Shown here piece by piece: positions 8,218-15,653 of a DNA stretch of 64,000 nt (positions within the stretch are counted from its first letter, which is position 1; every line of letters starts with the position of its first letter). The position numbers were made by a program, and so were the translations under genes. Under the pieces are notes generated by a model. That model was given only the letters and a program-made list of their open reading frames with translations. It ran no database searches and was not told where the DNA came from. Source of the stretch: Scandinavium sp036271055 (lineage in GTDB: Bacteria > Pseudomonadota > Gammaproteobacteria > Enterobacterales > Enterobacteriaceae); the NCBI RefSeq assembly GCF_036271055.1, contig NZ_DATBBJ010000031.1, positions 1-64,000 on the forward strand. The letters run 5' to 3'.

Positions 8218-8976
8218 ATGACCCTGACCCTCCGTCTCACCGGTACAGGTGGCGCGCAACTGGTGCCGGTGTTTGGCTGTGACTGCGCCGCCTGCCGTCG
8301 CGCGCGGCAGGATGAAAGCCATCGTCGTCGACCGTGCAGCGCCGAAGTACGTTATAACGACGCCGTCACGCTGCTCGACGCGGGCATCCCTGAGCTGATG
8401 GACCACTACCCCGCAGGCAGCTTCCAGCAATTTTTACTCACGCATTACCACATGGATCACGTGCAGGGCTTATTCCCGCTGCGCTGGGGCGTGGGCGATA
8501 ACATCCCGGTTTACGGTCCGCCCGATGAACAGGGCTGCGACGATCTGTTTAAACATCCCGGCCTGCTCGATTTCAGCCATACCGTTGAACCGTTCGTGGT
8601 GTTTGAACTGCAAGGTTTGCAGGTCACGCCGCTGCCGCTTAATCATTCCAAACTCACTTTCGGTTATCTGCTGGAATCCGCCCACAGCCGCGTGGCCTGG
8701 CTCTCAGACACCGCGGGGCTGCCAGAAAAAACGCTGAAATTTTTGCTGAATAATCACCCGCAGGTGATGATCATCGATTGCAGCCACGAACCCAAAATGC
8801 AGCCGCCGCGCAATCATTGCGATCTCAATACGGTCATCGCGATCAATGAGATCGTGCACTGCCCGCGCGTAGTGCTGACGCATATCAGTCATCAGTTTGA
8901 CGTGTGGATGATGAGCAATGCCTTGCCAGAAGAGTTTGAAGCGGGTTTTGACGGGCTGGAGATTGTACTGGATTAA
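8218..8976 (+). CDS. phnP: PhnP, cyclic phosphodiesterase of the C-P lyase pathway
   Basis: Started at the ATG at 8218, which follows GAGGAA, the product is 252 residues, the E. coli length; an in-frame TTG lies at 8203. It is a metallo-beta-lactamase-fold phosphodiesterase with the metal motif THYHMDH and the structural zinc cysteines Cys21, Cys23 and Cys26 (GCDCAACRRA). It opens 5-phosphoribosyl 1,2-cyclic phosphate to ribose 1,5-bisphosphate, the PhnN substrate. It is the last gene of the operon, after a REP-like gap of about 84 bp. Confidence 0.95.
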   Translation: MTLTLRLTGTGGAQLVPVFGCDCAACRRARQDESHRRRPCSAEVRYNDAVTLLDAGIPELMDHYPAGSFQQFLLTHYHMDHVQGLFPLRWGVGDNIPVYGPPDEQGCDDLFKHPGLLDFSHTVEPFVVFELQGLQVTPLPLNHSKLTFGYLLESAHSRVAWLSDTAGLPEKTLKFLLNNHPQVMIIDCSHEPKMQPPRNHCDLNTVIAINEIVHCPRVVLTHISHQFDVWMMSNALPEEFEAGFDGLEIVLD

Positions 8977-8996
8977 CGCCCGGACGATGCCGGGCG
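8977..8996. terminator. Hairpin between convergent phnP and the cupin gene
   Basis: A perfect seven-base-pair stem cgcccgg/ccgggcg with loop acgatg begins right after the phnP stop. No U-run follows on either strand, so it may act as an mRNA 3' stabiliser or a weak terminator serving both converging transcripts. Confidence 0.5.
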
Positions 8997-9006
8997 TGTG
9001 GTGCGT

Positions 9007-9330
9007 TTACAGCTTAGCTATCAGGTCGGTACGCGATGGGGTCCATGCCGTCAGCACTTTGCCTGGCGCGTCTTTATGACAGGTGATGTTATGCGGTTTA
9101 TTCGGCGGGATACGCATTGCTTGCCCGACGCGCAGCGTCGTGGTTTCGCCATCACACATAAAATCGAGCACGCCGCTCACCACATAGTTCACTTCTTCAT
9201 GGGGATGCTGATGAATGCTGGCGACTGCGCCCGCAGGCATTTCCAGCTCTGACACGGTCATGTCATCGCTGTTGCTCAGAATACGGATAGCCACATCGCC
9301 AAAGTGTACGGTATCGTTGTGTTGTGTCAT
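9007..9330 (-). CDS. Small cupin-domain protein, end of the DUF4331/HupE operon
   Basis: A 107-residue single-domain cupin. The metal-site pattern is visible: HQHPHEEVNYVVSG (cupin motif 1 with HxHxxE-like spacing), then PPNKPHNITCH (motif 2 histidine). There is no signal peptide, so it should be cytoplasmic. The ATG at 9330 follows GAGGTGAGG and lies only 24 bases after the HupE-like gene on the same strand, so it is probably the last gene of that operon. Function is unknown; small cupins act as metal-dependent enzymes, ligand sensors or metal-binding proteins. The neighbourhood suggests, but does not prove, a metal link. Confidence 0.7.
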   Translation of the reverse strand: MTQHNDTVHFGDVAIRILSNSDDMTVSELEMPAGAVASIHQHPHEEVNYVVSGVLDFMCDGETTTLRVGQAMRIPPNKPHNITCHKDAPGKVLTAWTPSRTDLIAKL

Positions 9331-9354
9331 TGCCTCACCTCTCGTTGTTCTTCG

Positions 9355-9930
9355 TTAAACTGCGTTCATTACCAACCAGACGCCACACAGGGCTGAGAGC
9401 GCCCCGGACAACCGTAACAGTCGGCTGCCAATGGCGACTTTTTGTAAGAAGTGCGCGCCGAAAGCGCCCACCAGATGCAACGTGGCCGTCGTGCTCAGAA
9501 AACCTACCGTGTAGATGACTTTGTTCTGCATCAATGGCATTTCATAGCCATGCGCGTAGCCGTGGAAAATACCGAATATCGCCGTAGCAGCTGCGGCCGC
9601 AGCCACCGGAAGACGTTGGCGAAAGGCGATGGCTAAGCCGAGGATAACCACCGATAGCGACACGCCCACTTCGGTAAACGGCAGTTCGATATGTTCAAAA
9701 CCGATGACGCCGCCGAGGAACATAAAACAGACAAATGCTCCCGGCACTAACCACACGGCCCGCCCGCCAATCTGCACACTCCAGGCCCCCACCGCAATCA
9801 TCGCCAACAGATGATCGATACCACTCAGCGGATGCAGCCATCCCGCGCCGTTTCCTGCATGTGCCCAGCTATAAGCCGGTAGCAGGATAAGACTTAGCGC
9901 GGTAGCAGCGTTCTTAATGCCTGACTTCAT
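9355..9930 (-). CDS. HupE/UreJ-family membrane protein (putative nickel/metal permease)
   Basis: 191 residues from the ATG at 9930, preceded by GGAGTG; upstream in-frame residues are not family-like. A signal peptide ends about YSWA, leaving a mature protein that begins HAGNG. The family's two metal motifs are present: HPLSGIDHLLAM (HX5DH type) and FHGYAHGYEMP (FHGxAHGxE). About six membrane segments follow from the hydrophobicity. HupE of Rhizobium imports Ni(II) for hydrogenase and UreJ serves urease; neither enzyme is encoded nearby. The start overlaps the end of the upstream DUF4198 gene by four bases, so expression is coupled. The family call is firm, but the metal transported is only inferred. 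Confidence 0.85.
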   Translation of the reverse strand: MKSGIKNAATALSLILLPAYSWAHAGNGAGWLHPLSGIDHLLAMIAVGAWSVQIGGRAVWLVPGAFVCFMFLGGVIGFEHIELPFTEVGVSLSVVILGLAIAFRQRLPVAAAAAATAIFGIFHGYAHGYEMPLMQNKVIYTVGFLSTTATLHLVGAFGAHFLQKVAIGSRLLRLSGALSALCGVWLVMNAV

Positions 9931-10748
9931 TGCCCACTCCTTTTGCCGATCTCCATCGTGACGGACGCCCACAAACTTTCCCATTCGGCATCCGGGCTCT
10001 GCGAAGGCACCATATCTTCTGAACTGAATAACCAGACGCCAGGTTCCGGTAACGCTATCGCGACTTCACCGTTGGCATCCGTCACCGCTTTCAGGAACCA
10101 GTTTTTCTTGCCCTGAAGCAGGGCTTTCACCTGCGCACCCACCAGCGGTTTTCCGTCACGTACAAGCCGTAAGTGATAGTTTTCACCCGGCTGATACTGC
10201 AAAGGCTCCGTCAGAGGGATCAGTTCCAGTGGCATACCCGCCGCTTTATCAAACCCCTCACTTTTGCCATCAACCAGCACGATGGTTTTCGCGCAACGGG
10301 AATAGAGCTCGCTCCCTGGCTGCGCGGAATCTCCGTCTTCTTTGCGCTGACGAATCACCTTTTCCAGCCCTTCCTCTCGCAAGTACTCTTCAAATTCAGT
10401 GGCGGAGAGCGTGATTTGCGCCGGATTCGTTCGCAGTGAAACCAGCGTTGCGCCAGGCACTCGCGGCTTGATATGACCGATAACTAGCGAGTTATCGTGA
10501 CCGCTGACGACGTATTTACCTTCTGAATCTGATGCGGTGAAATCCGCGATGAGACCCGGAATACGCACGGTTTGCTTGCCCGGCAAACCGCTGCCAATGC
10601 GCAGTTCAAAGAGCACCTTCGCATCTGTCTGGCTTTGGGCATCATGCGGGATCATCCAAAACTCATGCGCCTGAGCGTTGCTGGCGCTGAAAACCAACAA
10701 CGCCAGCACCATCATTGCGCTTTTAAAACCGCTTAATGAAGGTTTCAT
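9927..10748 (-). CDS. DUF4198 exported protein
   Basis: 273 residues with a clear signal peptide (hydrophobic ALLVFSAS, cleavage after NAQA). The mature protein would begin HEFWMIPHD, the typical AHEFW start of DUF4198 proteins, several of which are annotated as periplasmic accessory parts of nickel or cobalt uptake. The C-terminal half resembles an immunoglobulin-like carboxypeptidase-regulatory fold (LVGAQVKALLQGKKNWFLKA, then TDANGEVAIALPEPGVW). It lies seven bases after the DUF4331 gene and overlaps the HupE-like gene by four bases. Exact role unknown; the predicted N-terminal histidine could take part in metal binding. Confidence 0.8.
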   Translation of the reverse strand: MKPSLSGFKSAMMVLALLVFSASNAQAHEFWMIPHDAQSQTDAKVLFELRIGSGLPGKQTVRIPGLIADFTASDSEGKYVVSGHDNSLVIGHIKPRVPGATLVSLRTNPAQITLSATEFEEYLREEGLEKVIRQRKEDGDSAQPGSELYSRCAKTIVLVDGKSEGFDKAAGMPLELIPLTEPLQYQPGENYHLRLVRDGKPLVGAQVKALLQGKKNWFLKAVTDANGEVAIALPEPGVWLFSSEDMVPSQSPDAEWESLWASVTMEIGKRSGQ

Positions 10749-10755
10749 CCGCGAC

Positions 10756-11826
10756 TCAGTATTGCGCTTTTTTCAGGGACACAGGCACCACGTACGGGAA
10801 GGTGTGGCTGTAACGTTTTGGATTGGCGACGGCCTGATCAGTCGGTTGACCAATCAGCAGGCTGAGCATGGCGCTCATGGCATCATCATCCAGGCTACGT
10901 CCGTTGCGCTTCTCTGCGGTGAAGACGGCCTTTTCACCCACCTGATAGGTCAGCACGTCCGGCACCAGCATATTCGCGACTTTGTCACCGTAGGCGATAG
11001 GGTCTTTCTGCGAATGCGCTACCGCACTGGCACGTGACGTACGCGCAGAGACAAAGTTCTTCATGTCATCGCTGTTTTGTGGACGGCCTGCATCATGCTC
11101 ACGTTTTAGGGCTTCGTTCTCGAAGAGCATGGTGTGAGAAAACAGAGGGTTGGCTGAGTACTGCACCTGCTTCCACGCATCATTGCTCTGGAAATCGGTG
11201 GTCATGTAGACGCTGACTTTTGAGGCCAGCAGCGAATTCGGGATTTCCAGCACAATGGCGCCACAGTTACGGGCCGCGAAGATATTCTTGCCCTTCGTCG
11301 AGGTCCATACGTTCGGATCGTATTTCCCTTCAGCAAGCTGCGCGCGGAAACGGTGTAATCCAGGTGAGTTGCCGACGAACGGATCCTGTGCGGCACCGGT
11401 CCAGATTTTAATCCCGTTGCTGAGCGTTGCGGTGCTGTTGGCTTCGGCTTTACCGATAGATTTTCCTGTTACCCCAACCGCACTGTCGGCAGTCGCTTCC
11501 TGGAAAATTGTGGCATTGCCCTGGGCATCAAATTTGAAGGTAAACGTCTTTCCTTGCTTATAATCTGCAGATTCAGCAATGTGGATATTATACAGCGCTT
11601 CAGGATTAAATATTCCGCCGTCACCCGCTTTCGGACTGTTATTGACGGTCATTACGATAGCGGTATATCCCGGCGTAGTGGCCGGAAAAACAAAATTATC
11701 GAGTTGATTAAGTGATGGGGTTTGAATGGCTTGTTCAGACTCAAAGTGGTGACTTGCACTGACGACCGGGGACAACACGACAGAGGATAAAAACAGCGCC
11801 AGCTTGGCTTTTTTTAAAATAGACAT
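10756..11826 (-). CDS. DUF4331 exported protein, first gene of the accessory operon
   Basis: 356 residues. The signal peptide is hydrophobic (LALFLSSVVLSPVVSA), giving a mature start near SHHFESEQA. The pattern LDNFVFPATTPGYTAIVMTV close to the N-terminus and the repeating beta-strand character resemble DUF4331 family proteins, which are exported, of unknown function, and more usual in alpha- and gammaproteobacteria with large genomes. Start ATG at 11826 follows AAGGAAG. It heads a leftward operon with DUF4198, HupE/UreJ and cupin genes. Between it and the upstream BhsA-like gene sits a strong palindrome that overlaps its leader. The family is recognised by pattern only. Confidence 0.7.
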   Translation of the reverse strand: MSILKKAKLALFLSSVVLSPVVSASHHFESEQAIQTPSLNQLDNFVFPATTPGYTAIVMTVNNSPKAGDGGIFNPEALYNIHIAESADYKQGKTFTFKFDAQGNATIFQEATADSAVGVTGKSIGKAEANSTATLSNGIKIWTGAAQDPFVGNSPGLHRFRAQLAEGKYDPNVWTSTKGKNIFAARNCGAIVLEIPNSLLASKVSVYMTTDFQSNDAWKQVQYSANPLFSHTMLFENEALKREHDAGRPQNSDDMKNFVSARTSRASAVAHSQKDPIAYGDKVANMLVPDVLTYQVGEKAVFTAEKRNGRSLDDDAMSAMLSLLIGQPTDQAVANPKRYSHTFPYVVPVSLKKAQY

Positions 11827-11837
11827 TTCGCTTCCTT

Positions 11838-11877
11838 AAAAAGAGCCGTAATAATCTATACAGTGATTATTACGGCT
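11838..11877 (-). terminator. 13-bp perfect palindrome with U-run before DUF4331 gene
   Basis: Arms agccgtaataatc (11844-11856) and gattattacggct (11865-11877) are perfectly complementary around an 8-base loop; read leftward the stem is followed by CTTTTT at 11843-11838. This looks like a Rho-independent terminator for the BhsA-like gene that ends 28 bases earlier. The T-run ends only about a dozen bases before the DUF4331 start, so it could instead be a leader attenuator or an operator. Confidence 0.6.
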
Positions 11878-11905
11878 AAAAGTACCGGGCATAGAAGATT
11901 TATTT

Positions 11906-12175
11906 TTACTTATAGATAACGGCAGTCGCCCTGATGTCGGCGCTCATCCCGGCACGTTCAAGTGAGGTGATGTGGTAGAATTCGGCCCCTTTTCCATCGG
12001 CTTCTTTGCTCAATGCAGCCATCGCCTCTTCGAAAGTGCCGTTTTTAACGTTGACCGAAATGTTACCCACTTTCTCTTTCATTCCAGCCGTTTGCGAGTC
12101 ACGAATTTCTGTCGCGGCGAGGGTTAATGAGCTAAAAGCCATCAATGCAGTCAGGAGAATTGCTTTATTGAACAT
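11906..12175 (-). CDS. BhsA/McbA-like small exported protein (DUF1471)
   Basis: 89 residues with a signal peptide (MFNKAILLTALMAFSSLTLA) and a single YdgH/BhsA/McbA domain; the pattern KEKVGNISV...ALSKEADGKGAEFYHI...TAVIYK is typical. Relatives such as BhsA (YcfR) and McbA are small periplasmic or surface stress proteins linked to biofilm, chlorine and copper stress. Enterobacteria carry many paralogues, so a specific name is not given. A ribosome-binding AAAGGAC precedes the ATG. It is followed by a strong terminator-like palindrome and then the DUF4331 operon in the same direction. Confidence 0.85.
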   Translation of the reverse strand: MFNKAILLTALMAFSSLTLAATEIRDSQTAGMKEKVGNISVNVKNGTFEEAMAALSKEADGKGAEFYHITSLERAGMSADIRATAVIYK

Positions 12176-12550
12176 GGTGTCGTCCTTTCATTATGTTGTG
12201 TTGTTGGAGCGGAAGCCTGCTGGAAACGTAGCAACTTTTCCGCCGCTCAATTTCACCTTAGTCAAGATAAAGCGGACATGTATCACCAATTCATAACAAA
12301 GTTATAACGGATAATTTAATATTTATTTTTAAATTTTGACGGCTTTTTGATTATTAAATTCCGATTAATCAGTTCTTCAAAGACTATATCACCAACAAAA
12401 CCTGAACACTTAGCCGTCAATACTTCATTAGAGGTAGTAGATATCCAGAATGGGATTTAATCAGCAAAAGACATTGCCGTAAAAATATGGAATAGTCGCA
12501 ACGTCGATTAACTTTCATCCTGCTGGATGGTCAATAAAGAGGTAACGAAC
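12176..12550. other. 375-bp AT-rich divergent intergenic region
   Basis: This holds the promoters of the BhsA-like gene (leftward) and the small membrane protein gene (rightward). It is clearly AT-richer than its surroundings around 12300-12380. A 9-base inverted repeat, ttgacggct (12336-12344) and agccgtcaa (12412-12420), brackets 67 bases; no coding potential is seen in it. Not recognised as a known mobile element. Confidence 0.4.
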
Positions 12551-12817
12551 ATGATTGTTAACTTGCTAATAATCCCGTTGTCATTACCCACTATATTTAT
12601 TGCTCTGTTTTATTCCCTTGCTCGCAGCAATTGGTTTTTATCCCTGACTCATCTTTCTGCTATGAACCATATTCAGGGCATGACTACGCAAGTTCTAGCC
12701 ATTTTTTTGTTGGCGCTGGCGATGATAGGTCTGGTTGCCATCCTGCTGACCGCGATACTGGTCGCGGCGCTCAATCGCAAAGCATCACAGAAGTTCAGGC
12801 ACCGCCATCAGGAATAA
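12551..12817 (+). CDS. Small membrane protein of unknown function
   Basis: 88 residues from the ATG at 12551, which follows AAAGAGGTAACGAAC; an in-frame ATG at 12527 lacks such a site. Two hydrophobic stretches (about residues 3-20 and 40-68) suggest two membrane helices, with a basic C-terminus (NRKASQKFRHRHQE) in the cytoplasm. No family is recognised. It stands alone between the BhsA-like gene and yjdP, ending 14 bases from the converging yjdP end. Being small and without homology known to me, it may or may not be expressed, but the ribosome-binding site and membrane pattern support it. Confidence 0.5.
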   Translation: MIVNLLIIPLSLPTIFIALFYSLARSNWFLSLTHLSAMNHIQGMTTQVLAIFLLALAMIGLVAILLTAILVAALNRKASQKFRHRHQE

Positions 12818-12830
12818 CGTTCGCTTCCTG

Positions 12831-13166
12831 TCAGCGGTCATACTCGTCCCGTAACCGGCTCTCTTCGTCGTCAAGCTGGCTACGTTCCTGATCGAGCTGG
12901 CGCTGCCGATCATCTAACTGGCGGCGGCGGTCCTCTAACTGATGCTCGCGGTCGTCGTATTGACGGCTACGGTCATTGTCTTGTTGACGGTTGTTATCCT
13001 GGTCGTCGTCGCGGTCATCGTGATACACGTGGTCGCTATCCGGCTTATAAGCATCGCTAATGGCCTGTTGGATGTTGCCCACGGCATCATCAATGATATC
13101 GGCATGAGCCAGTTGGCTTGCCAGCGAGAGCGCGCTAAACAGCAGCGCCATTGAGGTACGTTTCAT
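12831..13166 (-). CDS. yjdP: YjdP-like exported coiled-coil protein
   Basis: 111 residues with a signal peptide (cleavage near LAHA) and a mature start DIIDDAVGNIQQAISDAY identical in style to E. coli YjdP. The C-terminal 60 residues are almost entirely charged: an Asp/Asn/Arg stretch and then heptad-like DRRRQLDDRQRQLDQERSQL repeats that should form a coiled coil. In E. coli yjdP lies beside phnP; here the DUF4331 operon and two small genes separate them. Function is unknown. Confidence 0.85.
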   Translation of the reverse strand: MKRTSMALLFSALSLASQLAHADIIDDAVGNIQQAISDAYKPDSDHVYHDDRDDDQDNNRQQDNDRSRQYDDREHQLEDRRRQLDDRQRQLDQERSQLDDEESRLRDEYDR

Positions 13167-13235
13167 CAGTTCAGTCTCTGGGTTGGACTGACTTGAGCGT
13201 AATCAACGCCTATGACGGCGGGTAGCGGAGGAATC

Positions 13236-15518
13236 TCAATTACTGCTCGCCTGACGCAGCGCCTGCGCGAGCTGGACGCGCGTAAAAGGTTTGCGCAAAA
13301 GTTCGACGTCAGGCAATTGAGGATTGTTCGTTGGGCGCAAATCCTGGCCGCTTATCATCAGCACCGCCACTTGTGGGTGATGTTTGCGCGCATGATTAAC
13401 CACTTCTGCGCCGCTCAGCCTGCCGGGTAACATCAGGTCGCTCACCAGCACCGCGATATCAGCCGAGGCATCCAGCATCGCAATCGCCTGTTCGCCATTC
13501 ATCGCCTCGAGCGTTAGCCAGCCCAGTTGATGCAACTGCTCGCATAACGTCTGACGAACATCGGCTTCGTCCTCCAACACCAGCGCGAGTTTTTCGGCAG
13601 GCATATCGTCGGCCACCGCAACGTCCTGCAAACGCTCCACGGCCTGTAACGTTGAACGCGGTAATTGCAGCCGTACGGTCGTACCCTGCCCCGGCGCGCT
13701 TTCTATTTCCACCCGCCCGCCGGACTGACGCACGAAACCGTAGACCATCGATAGCCCAAGCCCTGAGCCGCTGCCGGTCTGTTTAGTGGTAAAGAAGGGT
13801 TCGAACACCTGCGCTTTCACCTCTTGCGACATGCCGCTGCCGTGATCGATAACCTCCAGCGCCACCATGTCCTGCTTGCGTCCATCGCTGCGGTTCACAC
13901 GCTGATTCCAGGTGCGGATTTTGATCACACCGGCCTGCCCTTCCATCGCGTCGCGGGCGTTCATCACCATATTGATAATGGCGTTTTCCAGCTGACCGAC
14001 GTCAATCCACGCAGACCACGCAGGCGTTTGTGCTTCGATATCCAGGGTTACTGTCGCAGGCAATGAGTGACGCATCAGTTCGCCAAGGTTTTCCAGCAGC
14101 CCTTTCATTTCAACCGCATGGGGGTGCAGCGACTGTTTACGCGAAAACGCCAGCAGACGTTGGGTTAATAACGCCCCGCGCTCGGCGGCTTTCAGTGCGC
14201 GTGAAATGCGGGGCGCATCGGCTTCATTCGGCTTCACCAGTTCGAGACTGCCAATAATCACCGCCAGCAGATTGTTAAAATCATGGGCCAGACCGCCCGT
14301 CAGTTGGCCGACGGCTTTCATTTTTTGACTGTGAAGCAAAGCATCTTCCAGCCCCTGACGCTCAATGCGGTCGAGCTCCATCTGCGTCGATTTTTCCTTG
14401 AGCAGCCGCGAAGCGTGGTCCAGTGAAGCTGTGTTGCGGGCGAACACGCTGAACGCACGCGCCAGTTCGCCAAGCTCATCACGCCGTTGCAGCGCAGGCA
14501 GCGACACGTCTTGCTCGCCGTGGGCCAGCCGCGACATGGCCGAGGAAATCGCGTTCAGGTTCGACCCTAAATTGCGGTAGATATACCAGCCCGCAAAACC
14601 GGTGATCACCAGCGCCAGCAGGGCAAAGCTAAGAATAAAGTCGATTATCGAGCCTAACTCGCGATGACTTTGCGCCACGCGCTGTTCGGAGGACTGCGCC
14701 ACCTGCGCCACATACTGATTAATGTCGTCGTTGAGAATGGCGACCAGCGCTTTAATGTGGAACATGTACCAACTAATGGCGAGATCGCTTTGCTCAAGTT
14801 TGAGCGAAAGTGGCGCCAGTTTGCGCAGTTCTGCATTGAAATCCGGCAAAATAAAGGCAATGGTCGAATCACTGCTCTGCGTCGGCAATGCATGCATGAC
14901 GGTATCCAGTTGACGCACCGTGGAACGCGGCATCGACGTTTCAATGGCGGCGGTGAGAAGCCGGTCCATTTCCATTAACAGACGCCCGTCCAGCGAACCT
15001 TCGCCCTGACGCTGGTTAATTTCAATCAAATGGCGCAGATAACTTTGGTTCTGGTACAGCGAACTGAGCAGCGCGTTGCGCTCCAGATGGCGCTGCTGCC
15101 CACGCTTTAACATTCCCGCCACGCTTTGCTGTAGTTCATTGCTGCGCTGGGTAATGCGCTGCACCAGCTCCGGCGCACGCTGCGCCAGCGGGGCCGTTGC
15201 CAGTTGGTCGAGCGAGTGTTTCAGCGCTTTTTGCGTGGCCTGTAACCGTTCCGCTTCCCCTTTGTATTCCAGCGCCCCAACCACCTGCGAAAGCCGCACC
15301 GCCGCCGTCGCCACATTGGCGGTGTCACGTGCCAGATTCATGCTGCCGGTCATGTCGTCAAACGTCTGCTGCTGCACCTGTTCCTGAATCTGGCTGGCGT
15401 GACGAAAACCGAGCACCGCCGCCGCACTCACCATCAATGTCACCGCCACCACCAGCAAATTAAAGAACAGCAGGCGGCCGCGTGCGCTGGCGAAAAAGGA
15501 AGGACGGCGTATCGGCAT
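13236..15518 (-). CDS. Hybrid sensor histidine kinase, divergent from the sugar operon
   Basis: 760 residues from the ATG at 15518, preceded by GGAG; the open frame continues upstream through the divergent promoter but is not protein-like. Order: TM1 (about 17-37), long helical periplasmic sensor region, TM2 (about 292-314), HAMP, HisKA with GLAHDFNNLLAV (phospho-His about 412), HATPase (DHGSGMS; EPFFTTKQTGSGSGLGLSMV), and a receiver with Asp about 694 in VSDLMLP. No HPt domain is seen, so transfer to the separate response regulator at 21833-22564 is presumably direct from His412, with the attached receiver as modulator. It is divergent from the ABC transporter operon, 135 bp away, and is likely to sense its sugar. 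Confidence 0.9.
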   Translation of the reverse strand: MPIRRPSFFASARGRLLFFNLLVVAVTLMVSAAAVLGFRHASQIQEQVQQQTFDDMTGSMNLARDTANVATAAVRLSQVVGALEYKGEAERLQATQKALKHSLDQLATAPLAQRAPELVQRITQRSNELQQSVAGMLKRGQQRHLERNALLSSLYQNQSYLRHLIEINQRQGEGSLDGRLLMEMDRLLTAAIETSMPRSTVRQLDTVMHALPTQSSDSTIAFILPDFNAELRKLAPLSLKLEQSDLAISWYMFHIKALVAILNDDINQYVAQVAQSSEQRVAQSHRELGSIIDFILSFALLALVITGFAGWYIYRNLGSNLNAISSAMSRLAHGEQDVSLPALQRRDELGELARAFSVFARNTASLDHASRLLKEKSTQMELDRIERQGLEDALLHSQKMKAVGQLTGGLAHDFNNLLAVIIGSLELVKPNEADAPRISRALKAAERGALLTQRLLAFSRKQSLHPHAVEMKGLLENLGELMRHSLPATVTLDIEAQTPAWSAWIDVGQLENAIINMVMNARDAMEGQAGVIKIRTWNQRVNRSDGRKQDMVALEVIDHGSGMSQEVKAQVFEPFFTTKQTGSGSGLGLSMVYGFVRQSGGRVEIESAPGQGTTVRLQLPRSTLQAVERLQDVAVADDMPAEKLALVLEDEADVRQTLCEQLHQLGWLTLEAMNGEQAIAMLDASADIAVLVSDLMLPGRLSGAEVVNHARKHHPQVAVLMISGQDLRPTNNPQLPDVELLRKPFTRVQLAQALRQASSN

Positions 15519-15653
15519 GGCGGCTCCAGTGTGAGGTGAATCAAAGGTTCGGCACTTTTTCAGCACTATGACAAATATGAACGGCCTCTGACATTTTGCA
15601 TTTACTTTCCTGTGATGCACTGCTGATATCGATAATCCCTCAGGAGAGCCGCC

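Noticed and set aside
12336..12420. Miniature mobile element ended by the 9-base inverted repeat
   Set aside because: No target-site duplication and arms too short; chance cannot be excluded.
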